NCBI GenBank assembly: GCA_021234155.1
Contig: JAJEKV010000003.1
Coordinates: 13,810,386 to 13,874,385 of the forward strand
DNA: 64,000 nucleotides
Source of the DNA: Isoetes taiwanensis
Lineage: Eukaryota; Streptophyta; Lycopodiopsida; Isoetales; Isoetaceae
Reading direction: 5' to 3'
The notes beneath the pieces are model-generated. The model made no database searches, was not told the origin of the DNA, and saw nothing but the letters and a program-made list of their open reading frames with translations. Of the stretch, positions 1 to 12,105 are shown piece by piece. Position 1 is the first letter of the stretch; each line of letters opens with the position of its first letter. The translations under genes were made by a program, and so were the position numbers.

Positions 1-1884
1 GGGATATGGCATGCAAGTTGCTTTCCAGGTATGCATAGTTTGAAAATGATTTCTCTTTGTTGTTTAGCGAACTCCTTCATGTATAGTCAATCATGACATA
101 GTTAGCATTGCAATAGTTGATAAACCTATCAAAATATCCTGAAGGAACCAGTTACGTGATATTCATAGGAAGACAATAAGCTGATTTTCTACCTTTTTAC
201 TGTATTTTTATGGGCTATGAAATGGGGACAACGAAGCATTAATGCAGTACAGCCCTGTGCGAGAGGTTTAGCAACTTATAGGGACAATATGCAGGTCTGA
301 GAGGTTTAGCAAGTTATAGGGACAATGGGGCTGCATCTCAAGGAATGCTTCAGGGGGACAAGATTTTAAAACTCATTTGAAATAGAATAGGAGACACAAA
401 TGCTGCAATTTGAGAGGTAACGCGCCAAGTTGGATTTTTCCTTTTCTAAGTTAGATAATATTGTCCAAGAAAATTAAATGGCGGTGTTGCCAAAGTAGCA
501 ACCCCTGATGACAGCAGGGGGGCTTCAATGGTTGGCGTTTAAATAACAAGTGGATGTTGATAAGATATTTTTTGAGATAGGATGTTAGCTAGAATCATAA
601 AAGTCAGTTGGTATGTGATAAAATCTAAGCAAGTCGCATTATACGTCTAGTCATGGCAGCCAAATTTTTATTCTTTTAACAGATCTGAAATGTCCACTTG
701 CAGATTTGTGCACCTTCTGTTTTACTTACAGATTTAGTATACTGGGCTATCATTAGTCCATCTCGATCATCTCGTATAACATTTATAAGTGTTAACATAT
801 TCCAGCTTTCTTAGTGTCACTTCATGGCATACTTTTCTATGTCGACCATGTAACAGGTGGATGTGAATATGCATGCTGTAAATGCCATATTTTTGCTTGG
901 AGAGTTTGCATTGAACAACATGGTGAGTTCAGATCCTCCAACTTCTTTGCTTATCCTCGTAAATTCCAGCCTCGTAGGTAGTGCAATATCATCTAATGGT
1001 TTACTTTTATGTTGTTGACACTGCTAAACTGTAGCTCTTTCCATGGTTTCGTGGGGCTTACTTCGTGTTATGGAGTGTTGTGTATGTTTGCTTCCAGTGG
1101 TTCTTGCATGCTATGGGTGTCGTCAAATGGTAAGGCCTCTGATTCTCAAATGGGATGATGACAAGAATACAAAGCCACTTATGCTACTGTTCTATCTAAT
1201 ATTCTGAAACAAACTTCTCATCCTGGATAGCTCGATGCGTCCAATTTCCTACATAAATTTAAAAAAAAATTAGTCGTTGTTTCGTGTATGTTTGACATAT
1301 ACCTGATTGCCAATCCTACACCTCACCTGTTCAATTCAATTCAATTCAAATTTTGTTCCATTGTTTCCTAAGAATCAGCTCCAAAGGTTATCGAGCACTT
1401 GAAACAATTTTAACTTTTCCTCAAGCATTGAAATTCTAGTGTTTTTGTGATAATCCAAAGAACATAAAAGTCGCCAAAGAACATAGAAGCTGACGTACTT
1501 GGAACTTGCAGGTGGCCATATCCCTTTCTAAAAGTATCTACCCATTGGGCTCCCTTGTGGTATGTTTTTATTAGTTTATGGAGCTGGATGTTTTTTTCGT
1601 ACTTGGAACTTGCAGGTGGCCATATCCCTTTCTAAAAGTATTACCCATTGGGCTCCCTTGTGGTATGTCTTTATTAGTTTATAGAGCTGGATGTTTTTTT
1701 AATTTTTGATGTTCGTAAAACTGAACCTTAACCTTAACGATCTTGCCTTGTGGTTCTCTGATGTAGGTACTTTGGCCTCGCATGCATACATGTAATTTGC
1801 TTTTGCTGTTGTATTTTACTATCCTGGTGTAAAGATGCTTTGTATAGAAGATTTATTTCTTTGTCATCTAGAACAAATACATAG
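1..1884 (+). CDS. Multi-pass membrane protein, 3' exons (AIG1/FAR-17a-like plant family), 5' truncated by window
   Basis: No single ORF exceeds 60 codons, but a chain of short exons reads through. Exons are: the end of one at about 1-28; 704 to about 788, including LLTDLVYWAIISP; 857-922, VDVNMHAVNAIFLLGEF; 1035-1129, LFPWFRGAYFVLW followed by VCFQWFLHAMG; 1512-1559, WWPYPFLKVSTHWAPLW; and 1767-1884, starting WYFGLACIHV and ending at TAG. The last four junctions are GT-AG with agreeing phase. The order LLTD-W, HAVNA, FPWFR-AYFVLW, FQW-HA, WWPYPFL, APLWYF is typical of a plant family of hydrophobic proteins with about six to seven helices and no assigned reaction (family knowledge). The donor of the 704 exon is unclear, since the nearest GT sites give the wrong phase. 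The protein ends with a basic, cytosol-like tail. The 1512-1559 exon has a second, damaged copy at 1616-1662. The gene begins upstream of the window. Confidence 0.72.
1494..1700 (+). repeat. 104-bp tandem duplication containing one exon
   Basis: Positions 1494-1597 and 1598-1700 are near-identical direct repeats. Each carries the acceptor TGCAG, the WWPYPFL exon, the donor GTATG and the start of the next intron. The second copy has lost one base inside the exon (AAAGTATTACC against AAAGTATCTACC). Its exon is therefore 47 nt instead of 48 and would shift the frame if spliced in. Confidence 0.9.
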
Positions 1885-3892
1885 TGATCAAGGGCAAGGC
1901 ACAAACATCCCCTTAATCATGTCTATTCATAATTTTTTGGGTTGCCCCTAGGGGGGCAAACCCTTGTTTATGTGGGTTTTTGGCATATCCTAGGTATATG
2001 CGAGAATATCCCTAGGATATGCTGGTGACTGCTCCAAACCTCCTATTTCCTGTAAACTCTTGGTCAGCCCAATCATAAATAAAAGAGGAACCATAACTTT
2101 TCTGTTGTATTTTGATTTCCACTCTGTTTTTCCTTGCTTTTATTGTTGCAAAAGTGTAGTTTTTGTGGAATTTATGTGTTCTCTTATCACACTGGTTTAT
2201 CTCTGCCGATTTATATATGCGTAATGTCTTTCAGAACTATTTTACCAAAAAAAACAAAGATGGTATTATCAAATGCTAGGGTTGTCTTCAATAGATTTGC
2301 AATAATTTGTTTAGTACCAGAAGAACAAGCTAATGTTACGGGTAGCTATACTTTAACTTTTGCAACATAAAAAGAGTTGTACTAGGTCTTTTGTAGCAGT
2401 GGATCAAGCACGTGAGTGTTTTAGAAAGTATGTGAAGGGGCAAGTACTATTCTCGTTGTTAAAAGAGGAAGTTAAAAGCTTTAAGATACATGCTTTCAAA
2501 CCCTTTAAAAGTCACCTCCTTAAATATAAGGAACTTCATTAAAATGAATAGCCAAGCGAGATAGATGCACAAATGTTGCTGTTTATGTTTTTGTAAGTAC
2601 TTGTTGGCTAATTGAAATATTCTGAATATAGCATTTTGCATATTTTGGGCAATTTTTGCTTTCAGTCTACTCGTTATTCGTTCTCCGTGAAGTTGCTTGC
2701 AATATCTTGTTCGTCCAAATGCACAAACATATGAAATATGTGGTGCTACACAAGTTTTAACTCTGGGATTGGAAAAGGCTTCCATGTCTGACCAGTAAGT
2801 CCTACAAAACCATTGGCTGAGAAGGGTGTTAAAGAATGTTAGCATGCAAAAGTACCTGGGGTCTATTCCTTGTCTATGTCTTATGGTTCACCAAAAAAAA
2901 ACAATAGGCTTTGGTGTTATTTGTGAGCTTATCTGGCTTGCAAAACAAATAGGCTTTATGAATTCCCTTTACAGCTCAGAACATTTCCTTTTTTTTTTGG
3001 GACAAGCAAGCTTGTACTTCAATAATCCTTTTAAGCCAGCTATACTTCATGCTAATTTGAAGTAGTATAGTACTAAAGGTACTCATGAATTATCATATGG
3101 CTCCCAAGTCACAAATTCTTGTTTACAATCCAGTCAGAGGGAGATGTTAATGTGAATGTACATTGTAGACATGTTTTGATACGTATTACTACGCTGGGTC
3201 ATTGACGGATCCGTTTTTATTTTTGCTTCATTTATCATGGCAAGATTTGAACATTCTTTATTCTGCAGGCTAAAATTGTAGGTAGAACTGTACATGACAA
3301 GGCTATATATGTTTGATGCTTGCAACAAGATAGTGTCGAACAGTCTCTATGACACGTGCAGGAACGATGACATGACGGAAGAGTTAACAGTGTTCGACGA
3401 CATCGGCACTGCATCCAAGATGCTACATGTCACAACGGTAGGAGCATTGTTTCACAAATTTCTCGGTTAACATTAGGAGGTGCATTAGATACAATGAAAG
3501 CAGATCCTCGATCGTTGCGCCAAAGCATACTGAAGAGCCGAGGTAAATGCACGTTTGAGCTTAACCATGGACTCCAAATCATTGCCTTCGACAGGGCCTA
3601 GGCTGAGAACCCGATCCATAACTATTCAGCAACAAAAGTCATGCCTTTGCATTTTTAAATAGCGGTACTTTACTTGCAACTTCCATGTATTTCATGCTAT
3701 TAAATTCTTAGCAACCTTCACCAATTTACAATATCAAGTTCCTCCTTCATACCCTGAACAAAGTTGACATGCAAAATAATTCTGCAAATGGGTAACATCA
3801 CCTTCACAAAATGTCAATGTTTTAAAATGGCAATTTTAATTGATTGTGAAAACACGACTTTTAAGTATGATTTAAGCCACTTCACCCTCCGG
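1885..3892. other. Intergenic, no gene resolved
   Basis: This is the AT-rich 3' flank of the membrane-protein gene. It holds one GGGTTGCCCC repeat at about 1938-1990 and short unsupported ORFs. At about 3323-3438 there is a segment reading CNKIVSNSLYD... up to a possible GT donor, which might be an exon, but it resembles nothing I recognise and has no convincing partner exon. Confidence 0.5.
1938..1990. repeat. Dispersed 'GGGTTGCCCCTAGG' repeat, copy 1
   Basis: The core GGGTTGCCCCTAGGGGGGC followed by AAACCC is an imperfect palindrome (GGGTTGCCCC against GGGGGCAAACCC), followed by TTGTTTATGTGGG. The same block recurs at about 3928, 7155 and 7503. This marks it as a small dispersed repeat, possibly a fold-back relic. 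Confidence 0.75.
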
Positions 3893-3985
3893 CCATAGAG
3901 GGCAACCCTCCGTGCGCAGCACCTTGTTTGGGTTGCCCCTAGGGGGGCAAACCCTCGTTTATGTGGGTATGTGGGCATATTCAAG
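3893..3985. repeat. Dispersed 'GGGTTGCCCCTAGG' repeat, copy 2, with companion 'GGGCAACCCTCCGTGCGC' block
   Basis: Two repeat modules are fused here: GGGCAACCCTCCGTGCGCAG at about 3900, then the GGGTTGCCCC palindrome and GTTTATGTGGGTATGTGGGC. The first module alone recurs at about 7540 and 8208, so the modules move or break apart independently. Confidence 0.75.
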
Positions 3986-4009
3986 TATATGCTGGCATAT
4001 ACCTAGCAT

Positions 4010-4444
4010 ATGCTGATGACTGCTAAAAAACTTCTTTGCTTTTGTAAATGGTCTACATCCAGCCCCATTATCGACACTGCTACACAAACCCTATCCACGG
4101 GACTTGGCTATGGCTTACGCACCTCGGATTACGCCCTCCCTTCCTTCCGCCTTCCGTCGGGGTTCTCACGATTCTCATCTTTATGTTGCCTTACGAACGT
4201 TCTGAGAGGAGAAACAATGTTAGCTCCTTTCAAGGCATTGTTTTCAAAATTTTATGCCAAGGAAACTTTGGCTACCGGGGAGGAGTTGCAACCGTTTATG
4301 AACTTCTGTTCTAAAATAACAGCTATAGATCATATTGTTGTGATGAAAGTAACGTTTTTGTCACTAACAATATTGGCAATATGGCACATATGTTGGCAGG
4401 TCGCAGGTAATTCTCCTTCTTTTCTATTATTTCTTGCAATATAA
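4010..4444 (+). other. 144-codon ORF of unknown status
   Basis: An open frame of 144 codons begins just after the GGGTTGCCCC repeat. The middle part (CCLTNVLRGETM, then APFKALFSKFYAKE) looks protein-like, and the end is hydrophobic before a GTAATT that could be a donor. I recognise no family and no adjoining exon. It could be a fragment of a decayed gene, or chance. Confidence 0.2.
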
Positions 4445-5149
4445 AACAAAGCGTTAGGGATTTTATTCTCATTTCACGGTTCTCTGGGCACAAACAAATA
4501 ATACGCCTAAATCTAATGATACTTTGCTCACTGTTTCTTTCTAGACAGGGAATAAGTTGGAGCCAGTCTGCACTTAAAGTTAAGGCGTTTGACAAAGGAT
4601 TTATGGGTGAACCGAATGAAGTGAAGCCAGGAGGAGGTGAGTTCCATAAGAGCCCTGTTGGCTTGTTCTGTCAAAAGCAAATAGCCGCTTAGTCTAGCAT
4701 ATGAAGATGGTGGTCTTCATGCAAAGATATGAAGAGCATTCCCCATATGAAAAGCATGCCCCAGAACAAGCTTCTGTGAAGATGCCAAAGAGGCAGGTAT
4801 AGAGGCGTATAATCGGTTCCAAGTTTCTAGTGAGTATATGCCAATGAGTTTTTCTATGTTGTCCCGGCTTATCCATTTTCACATTTCAATTTGTCTCTCA
4901 GTTGCAAGCCTAAATTTTGTTTGAAGATAGAAGGACAACATGGGCGGTATGTTGGTATCTGAGCAACTTCTTTTGCCCCCTTCCTTTAGTTGTTCCCGTT
5001 TCCATATAATTTAAGGCTATCTCAGTAGGAAGTGAAGAAGGTTTGCAAAGAGAAACGAATGCCGAAAATATATGATATCGTTGAGCAACGACTAGTTGTA
5101 CACAAGAGCAATGCACATTACTTTCCCGAGTTGTAGCATAAAGAGATCT

Positions 5150-6834
5150 TAAACTTGCTTGGCACCGCATACTTTGATGATGCAAATTGGCGTTGCCGAT
5201 TCTTTGTGAGCAGCTCATTTGGCTATTGACAACTTGCAGATGCCTAGTCGAAGCAAACCAAGTGCTAGATAACGCACTTGAAGTGAATGTTCTATCATTG
5301 GGTGCTCTAATTTCAGCGCATGGCAACCGGGTGGAGGCCCAACCGCTCTTGATCCGCATAATCTGATTGCTACAATTAGGTATGAAGTGTGATAGATCTA
5401 TTTATATTGCTTTGCCATTAAAGCATGCACATTGATATTGGCCCTTGAACGGGGTAGACTGATCCATGTCACGTATTATCAACAGCTCTCTTCCTTGTGA
5501 TATGTTTTTGGGAACCAATTTCTTTGGATATGTATGCAAAATGTGGAACCTTAGAGGAGGCGTGCCATGTTTTTGATAACTTGCCGAATCTGGATGTAGT
5601 ATCATAGACGACTTTGATCATTGGATATACACAACATGCTAAAAGCGAAAATTGCTCTCCACTATTTTGAAGAAATGCAAAGATCAAGACATAGCACCAA
5701 ATCTTTGCATCATATTTGAGCATTACGAAGGCATGTTCTAGCATTGAAGCATTCTTAAGGATGTGTCCAGAATGATGAAAACATTCTTGCTGTCCAAATT
5801 TTTGAAAGGATGCAGAACAATGGGGTAAAACCAAACAGGGTTACATTCTTGGGTATTTTGAAAGCTTATGGAAACATTGGCGATATAGTCCATGGCAGGA
5901 GAATTCATGTGCAGATAATTGGTAATGACCTGCAGCTTGATATTGCTGTCCTGAACACCCTTGTTGACATGTATGCCAAGTGTATGGCATTGGACGAAGC
6001 ACGCAAATTGTTTGACAAAATGGCAACCCGGGATGTGGTATCATGGGGTGCAATGCTTTGTGGTAACAAGGTCATATTTCTCAGTCTTTTGAAAGCATGT
6101 GGTAGAATAGGATCCCTGAAATGCATCAGCAGATTATTGTAAATGGGTTTAAGTTAGACATTGCAGTGGGGAATACCATTCTTGATGTGTGTGCTAAATT
6201 ACTTTGATAAAATGCCAAATCTAGCCATAAAACCAAATAAAGTGACCTTGTGTATCTTGAAAGCATCCTGTAATATTTGGGACATAAAACAGACAACGAA
6301 GATAGATGACCAGATCATCAAATCTGGGATGCTCATGGATGTACCCTTGGAAGCGCTTTGATTGATGCATATGCTATATGTGGGAGCTTTGAGAAACTGT
6401 CTGCACGAAATGTAGTGTCATGGAATGCCATTATTTCAGCATTTCTGCAACACAATAGATCTGATGTCGTGCTAGAGTACTTTAAGAAGATGCAGGAGAT
6501 TAACTTAGAACCAGATAAAGTCACATTTTTGGGCATTTTGAAAGCATGTAGTAACGATGGAGCTATTGATCAAGGCAGATACATCCATAATAAGATCAAG
6601 CAAAGCGGTATAGAGCTAGATATAGTTGTAGTTAATGCCATAACAGATATGTATTCAAAGTGTGGGAGCATGACGGAAGCATGCAAAGTCTTTAACAAAC
6701 TACCAAACCGGGATGTAGTAACATGGGGCGCAATTATTGATGGGTATGGTCGGGTTGGTAATGCAGCATTGGCTTTCCAGTACTTCTATGAGATGCAGCA
6801 AACATGTGTCTGTGAACGGTTCAGGATTATCTAA
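5150..6834 (+). pseudogene. PLS-class pentatricopeptide repeat (PPR) protein, decayed
   Basis: Repeated PPR signatures run through all three frames. They are LVEANQVLDNALEVNVLSLG at about 5240; DMYAKCGTLEEACHVFDNLP then DVVS and TAG where Trp is expected, at about 5530-5605; KPNRVTFLGILKA, NTLVDMYAKC and DVVSWGAM in 5810-6060; RNVVSWNAIISAF, EPDKVTFLGILKACSN and DMYSKCGSMTEA in 6358-6720. PPR proteins of this class bind organelle RNA in mitochondria or plastids, and each motif of about 35 residues reads one base (family knowledge). At least four frameshifts, an internal stop and truncated motifs between 6060 and 6360 show that it is not functional. No E or DYW editing domain remains. Motifs such as VTFLGILKAC are common in fern PPR expansions, which supports the organism guess. 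Confidence 0.85.
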
Positions 6835-7149
6835 GAAGGACCATTATGATTTTTGTGCAAATCTTCGATAATGGAGGTCAACTAATGGCTAGAACTAAGA
6901 ATGTATAAAAAAAAGCTCCTGTGTAAATAAAGAACGAAGGGATACTATCTATACCTATGGAGAAATTGATGTTTAGATCAGCACACTTCTCGCCGAACAA
7001 AACTTATGTGGATGAATATTTCAAGGTCCCCCCTTGAAAAGAAGGGGCAACAAGCTCTAAGGGCCTTACATAATTAAGAAGGAGGCAAGAACCCTTTAAA
7101 TAACATGCTGTAAGGGTCGTAATAATTGTGTATTGTGCTAGATGCACGC

Positions 7150-7205
7150 AATTTTTGGGTTGCCCCTAGGGGGCAAACCCTCGTTTATGTGGGTATGTGG
7201 GCAAT
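7150..7205. repeat. Dispersed 'GGGTTGCCCCTAGG' repeat, copy 3
   Basis: The segment reads TTTGGGTTGCCCCTAGGGGG then CAAACCCTCGTTTATGTGGG. It is nearly identical to the copy at about 3928 but lacks one G in the centre. Confidence 0.7.
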
Positions 7206-7498
7206 TTCAAATTTAAAAAACAAAAATAGCAATAAAAAATCAAATTCCTTGAATCTTGGAGAACCGGGCTAAAGTGCGTGCATGTGTTGAGCCCCGATAA
7301 AGAAAACTAAAACACCAACGATCATTCTTGCTTCTCGTCTTTCGATATGTTCAAGGTTTGAATGGAACCAATGGATTGTGTTTCTTTTTCCTATTTGCAA
7401 CATTCAATTTGTGAGTTATTAGCGTATTTGAATGCCTTGACTTATGAATTATGAATTGGGCATAGAAATAGCATTCCACTGATACGTTTGAGTCCAGT

Positions 7499-7568
7499 TT
7501 TTTGGGTTGCCCCTAAGGGGAAAACCCTCATCCATGTGGGCAACCCTCCGTGCGCAGCACCTTGTTCA
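7499..7568. repeat. Dispersed 'GGGTTGCCCC' repeat, copy 4, with companion block
   Basis: This is a diverged palindrome core (GGGTTGCCCCTAAGGGGAAA) followed by the GGGCAACCCTCCGTGCGC module. The two modules are in the opposite order to copy 2. Confidence 0.65.
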
Positions 7569-7754
7569 TTTCCCTTCTTGCAAAGCAGATGTTATGGTCC
7601 TGATCTGATTCAACATCCATGTTTTACCATAGCTCGCGTATTCTTTGTGTTCGATCAAGCTTACAAGATTGATTATGAAGAAGATTATGTATAGACCTAT
7701 TAATTTACTCTATGTGGACGACCTTTTACATATCATATTCCATATATAATCACT

Positions 7755-7844
7755 AAGTAAGGTGACCGTGTCTATTTCAACATGCTTAGAGATTTAATTA
7801 GTAAGGTGACCGTGTCTATTTCAACATGCTTAGAGATTTAATTG
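7755..7844 (+). repeat. 45-bp tandem duplication
   Basis: AGTAAGGTGACCGTGTCTAT and the 25 bases that follow occur twice back to back with no visible change. This is a recent slippage or repair duplication. Confidence 0.85.
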
Positions 7845-8998
7845 GCGACGCTATCACATCACTCCCTCTAGCTATAAGCTAAGAGTGTGCAAGTGATTAC
7901 ATCTCAAACTTGGGCTATAGAAATCCAACAATACACTAGGAAATAAATTATGACTCAAGCCCTCTTACATCATATTGATACCATTCTTGCACCATACTAA
8001 TGCAACTCTAGATTAGCACTCTTGCTCTTGGCATGCAACCCAAACTTAAATCATAGAAACTATACTACACTGCACCTCTTGCATCAATATTCATATATGG
8101 GTATAATTCCTGACGATGTGGTTTCTAGGTCTTGCAACTGATGTTGATGCTTGAGAAGATGAAAACAACAAATTAAAAATCAGGCAAACAGACCCTCGGT
8201 CACTGGAGGGCAACCCTCCGTGCGCAGTTGTTTTCTTGACTTTCATTTCGCAAGGCTATGTGAAATATAGACTTGTTTTTGAATGTCCATTAATTTTTAG
8301 ACTTTATTTTACATGGTAAAAGGGTCTTGCATGGCATGCAGCCTTCAATTTCCAGCCCTGGTTTGAACGTATTACCATTTTATAACGGTAATGAACAATT
8401 CTTTCCAAGAAAAAAAAAGGGATATTGGGAACGCATAAATGTCTCAAGTAATTTTCTAATACATGTAGTAATTATTGGTGGTAAGATTTCTTGGTCCCAC
8501 AAAAGCAGGGGCTGTTTCCAGAAATTGGGCGTATGTGCAGATCTAAATCATGATTGTCAAATTTGCTTGCAGCATATTCTAGGAACGATTCTTGCTTCTT
8601 AGGGTTTCGCCATAGCTGCCTCTCTACACCACCACAGCAGAGATTTCGTTGAGGCAGCAGATGTGGCGTCGGCACTTCTATATTTCTTGAGCTTGATCTA
8701 TTTATGCATCTCCCAAGTTGCACCATATGTGCTCATAGGTTTAGATTTCCTACATATAGGTGCGTATTTGCTAAGCATATAATTTTTATGCCAAGGTATA
8801 AAATTAAGTTGCCAACTTACAATAATATATTAACAAAACACTGGAAAAGGGAGAGGGTCATTGTTCCAAATGATTGCCTAGTTAACTAGGCTTTTATCCT
8901 TGAAATTTCTATTTCCTAAAGACATCTTCATAGTTCTATTTTACCATATAATATGGGGGGAAAGGCCCTCAAACCTACTTTTTCCGATATGAGCTACG

Positions 8999-9251
8999 TT
9001 TCTCGACTCGCGAGTTGAGAAAGGCCCTGAGAAAAAGAAAGGGATTTATTTATTTATTTATTTTTTTATTTTTATTTTTTTTTGCTCTGACCTGTCTTTC
9101 TCAAAAAAAAAAAAAAAAAAAAAGAGAGAAAGAGAGAAAAGAAAGAAAAAAGAAAGAAAAAAAAAGGAAAAATAAGAAGCTAATAGAGAAAATAGGGGAA
9201 AATGTGGTTTTTGTTTCCCTTAGCTAGGTTTCTTGACTCTGAGTCGAGAAA
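8999..9251. repeat. Two CTCGACTCG palindromes flanking A/T-rich low-complexity DNA
   Basis: At 8999-9022 is a 24-bp palindrome, TTTCTCGACTCG followed by CGAGTTGAGAAA, with one mismatch to perfect symmetry. At 9229-9251 is a shorter relative, TTTCTTGACTCT then GAGTCGAGAAA. Both are followed by GGCC, as in the copies near 33 kb and 63 kb. Between them lie runs of T (9043-9084) and A (9103-9180) that produce spurious lysine- and phenylalanine-rich ORFs. Confidence 0.85.
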
Positions 9252-10754
9252 GGCCTCCAGGAAAAAAAAAAGGAAAAATAAAGAGGAGCTAACAAGAAAA
9301 AAAAAGTGTTTTTTTGCTCTGAGCCACATTTCTCGCCCTCACACCTCCTTTGAAGGATAGGGAAGAAGCATTCTTGAAGAATAGGGAACACGCATTTTTG
9401 ACCCGGTCATTGTAGAATGAATGCAGCAAGAGGGTGCAAGATTGGTTGGACGGGCTAGTGGGTGGGCCATGAAGCACCTTCTCGTGAGGTTTTCCCATGT
9501 CTTCACGTCGCTTCAAGAGCTTACACAACCCGCAAGGGTGCTCTAGCCGTTCTTTCCCTCGGGTGGTCCGTTTGTGAAGAGGGTGTAACAGTTGTGACAA
9601 CACGGCTGCCATTGGCTCTTCGTTCACTGTAAACTAAATTGTAGTGATATTATTTATCAATAAAAATTCATTGAATACTACCGCTTTGTTTGTAGAAAAT
9701 GAATTATTTCATTGTTTTAAATTTGTACATGTTTTTAATTTCTCAAACTCGCCATCCGAGAAAAGGAGACTATTTATAACACTTAAGTTGTGTTTTTCAC
9801 ACTAGAAATTAATCTCTTAGTCAAACAATAATAGAGCCTTAAAAAAACAGGGTTCCAGAAAAAAGTGGGAAATGCATGAGACCACTTTAATGTAGTGCAT
9901 CTTTTATGAAGAGCACATGTGGGCTTGACTTTGGGAGCCAAATGGTTTTATAGGTATCTAGACTAGGCCATCATGGGCCAGAGTTCTATCCTTGAATGCG
10001 AGTGAAATAATACATCAAACAAGAGCATTCATCCCAAGCTCGAAAAGACATTAGCTAGTATATCGCCAACTGAGGGAGGATCCATACCGGTTGAAGTCCA
10101 TGGCTGCTGGTATATATACTAAAAAAGGAGTTGCTGGTAATGTAAAAGAAGCCGACAATATGGAAACCCTAAAATGGGCTTATTATGGGCAGATTAGGTG
10201 TACAAAACATAGGTACGTAAATACAAATTTTGTATAAAAGTGTAAAGTACGTACGAAGGTGACCTATGATTAATTATGGGGCCTAATATTCCCAAAATTG
10301 GCAGATAGGAGATCCCACTAACACGTGGAATGTTACATTCCCCCCCTCCTCCCCCCCCCAAAAAAAAAGGGACAGACACCATCTTCTATGTTGAAATAGT
10401 TAATCTGATTACAATTCAAGTAAAAAGATATACAAAAATCTTTGAAAGTCAATAAAAATTAATCTCATCATATGAAAATATAAGTGATTTTGTTAAGATG
10501 GTCCGAATTCTTGATTATAAATTCTAAAGAAGGAAAATTCCTCCTTCTAATCTTTGTCTCTTTCCTAAGCAGCCTCTTCTTCACTTGTGAATTTCCACTT
10601 GGAGGTGCTCGTTGTGTGTTCTCCTCTGTGTTAATGTCTGCAAGGTTCCTTTTCAGATTCTAGGGCAATCTAGGGAAGTTCCCCATATTTAAGCTGTTGA
10701 CTTTGTGAAAAGCCAATGTTTCAATATATAGACCAAAGCGACCCATTGCTCTGG
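9252..10754. other. Intergenic, nothing resolved
   Basis: A 112-codon minus-strand ORF (9289-9627) has no recognisable motif. The rest is AT-rich, with a C/A homopolymer run near 10342. I see no exon chain. Confidence 0.4.
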
Positions 10755-10990
10755 TGATCTTTCAAAAAAGCTGCTCCATTAAAAACGTAATTTTAAGTAA
10801 GCTAACATGAAAGACTGTAGGGACTCTTAATGTGGAGGAAGCTCGAGCTCATAAGCTAGGTTCCCCTTCTCTTAATCGCAAGTTTGAGCTATACTTCATC
10901 ACTTTGCTCAAAAGTTTTGCCTTTCGGTACAGATTTGTATAGGCCTTTTGCCTCTCTTAATATGCTTTCCATTGTTTTTAATGTTTTTTC
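10755..10990 (-). pseudogene. Ty3/gypsy integrase C-terminal relic
   Basis: On the minus strand, with frameshifts, the text runs ESILREAKGLYKS, then a DEV.LKLAIKR.G stretch, AYELELPP and VFHVSLLK. That order (tail of the integrase, a barrel resembling the GPF/Y module, L.LPP and FHVSLLK) is the characteristic end of Ty3/gypsy polyproteins. Frames change several times, so it is a dead fragment. No LTR is visible nearby. Confidence 0.5.
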
Positions 10991-11089
10991 ATATATCTTG
11001 CGGGTCAACTTGGCTAAGATCAAGGTATTATCATATCATCTTCTAGTGAGGGCCAAAACATAGAAATGTATCACCACATTCTAAAACAT

Positions 11090-12105
11090 TTATGGATAAT
11101 AAGGGCTCTCTATGCAATGCAGAACAATTGCCACAAAGTAGAGCTTTATGGGAACGATTTCGTTTATATGGAGTGGAAGTATGGAGGCCAATGATACACT
11201 TGCCACATGGGAAGATTTGGAACGTGTCCTGATAATCTTTCGGACTCGGGCTCTTGGAGCCAAGCTCAAGGTTCCTTACCAAATCCTCCTCCATGAGACA
11301 TGATTCTTGCCTCTACAACGTGCCACTATGACACAATATGTACTCTATTGCTAAAAGGTGGTAAACAAGAGAGACACCTCACTTCCAAACCTTGCCTACA
11401 TTCTGGCCATGGGTGCGCATCGCCTTAAGCCTGTTGGAAGGAAAGACATACATGTTGGTTCTCTAGATGGAATGCCTAGAAGCAAGGATGTATATAGGTG
11501 CACACTAATTATGATCACATCCTTTGAAGTAGTATCTCGATACATACTTCTTTGGGAAGCTTAAAAATGCCAATGCTTTGAAAATAATCAGGACAATACA
11601 TTACAAAAGCCATATTAATCCCACACTTGTCGCGGCCAATAATGGCTGTTATCACATTTGCCCATGATAGATGTAGAACAATTGCATCCATTTGCACTGG
11701 TGCACACTATCTCTGAAATGAAACAGACAGATGGGCCTGTGAGAAGCGTGAAAGCATGGTATGTGAATGTTCTCAAATGGGATCCATTGAAGATACAAGC
11801 CACACTTTTTAAACTTCCCCGACGTTTACAATCGTCCAAGCACGATATATTGACAATATCACTCTATATCCCAGAGGTTCTCGACAAGTGAGGTGAAATA
11901 TGTCCTGCATCAACACATTGATATGTACACATAAACATTGTTTGTCAGTGAGTCTATTACTATTGAAGTTTCTCCCTCGAAAACCCTTCGAGACGGGGCA
12001 TTTTAAATCCTAGACAATAATGGTCTTATTGTGTTCGTTGTATTGTCCCATAGAGCTTTTGGTCTCCGTGGATGATAAAAGTCAATTCAATACAATACCT
12101 AAAAC
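11090..12105 (+). mobile_element. 5'-truncated LINE, 3' portion, decayed
   Basis: Degenerate reading frames contain LYGVEVW, DLERV, VPYQILLHET, SHINPTLV and LYIPEVLDK, in the same order as the better-preserved copy at 50110-51175 (LLYGSEVWG, SLERVQ, VPYAILLQET, HINPTL, LYILEVLDK). These belong to the region after the RT catalytic core of a LINE. The 3' end AACCCTTCGAGACGGGGCAT, then GGTCTCCGTGGATGATAAAA with an ATTCAATACA tail, also matches that copy. The 5' end is inferred from where similarity stops. Confidence 0.7.

Larger units (their letters stand above)
6835..8998. other. Intergenic with small repeats
   Basis: No gene is supported. The stretch holds GGGTTGCCCC copies (about 7155 and 7503), GGGCAACCCTCCGTGCGC copies (about 7540 and 8208) and a 45-bp tandem duplication at 7755-7844. 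Open frames of 60-91 codons here have no recognisable content. Confidence 0.5.

Noticed and set aside
5810-6142. Intact short PPR gene
   Set aside because: It is one open piece of a longer PPR gene whose flanking motifs are in other frames with stops.
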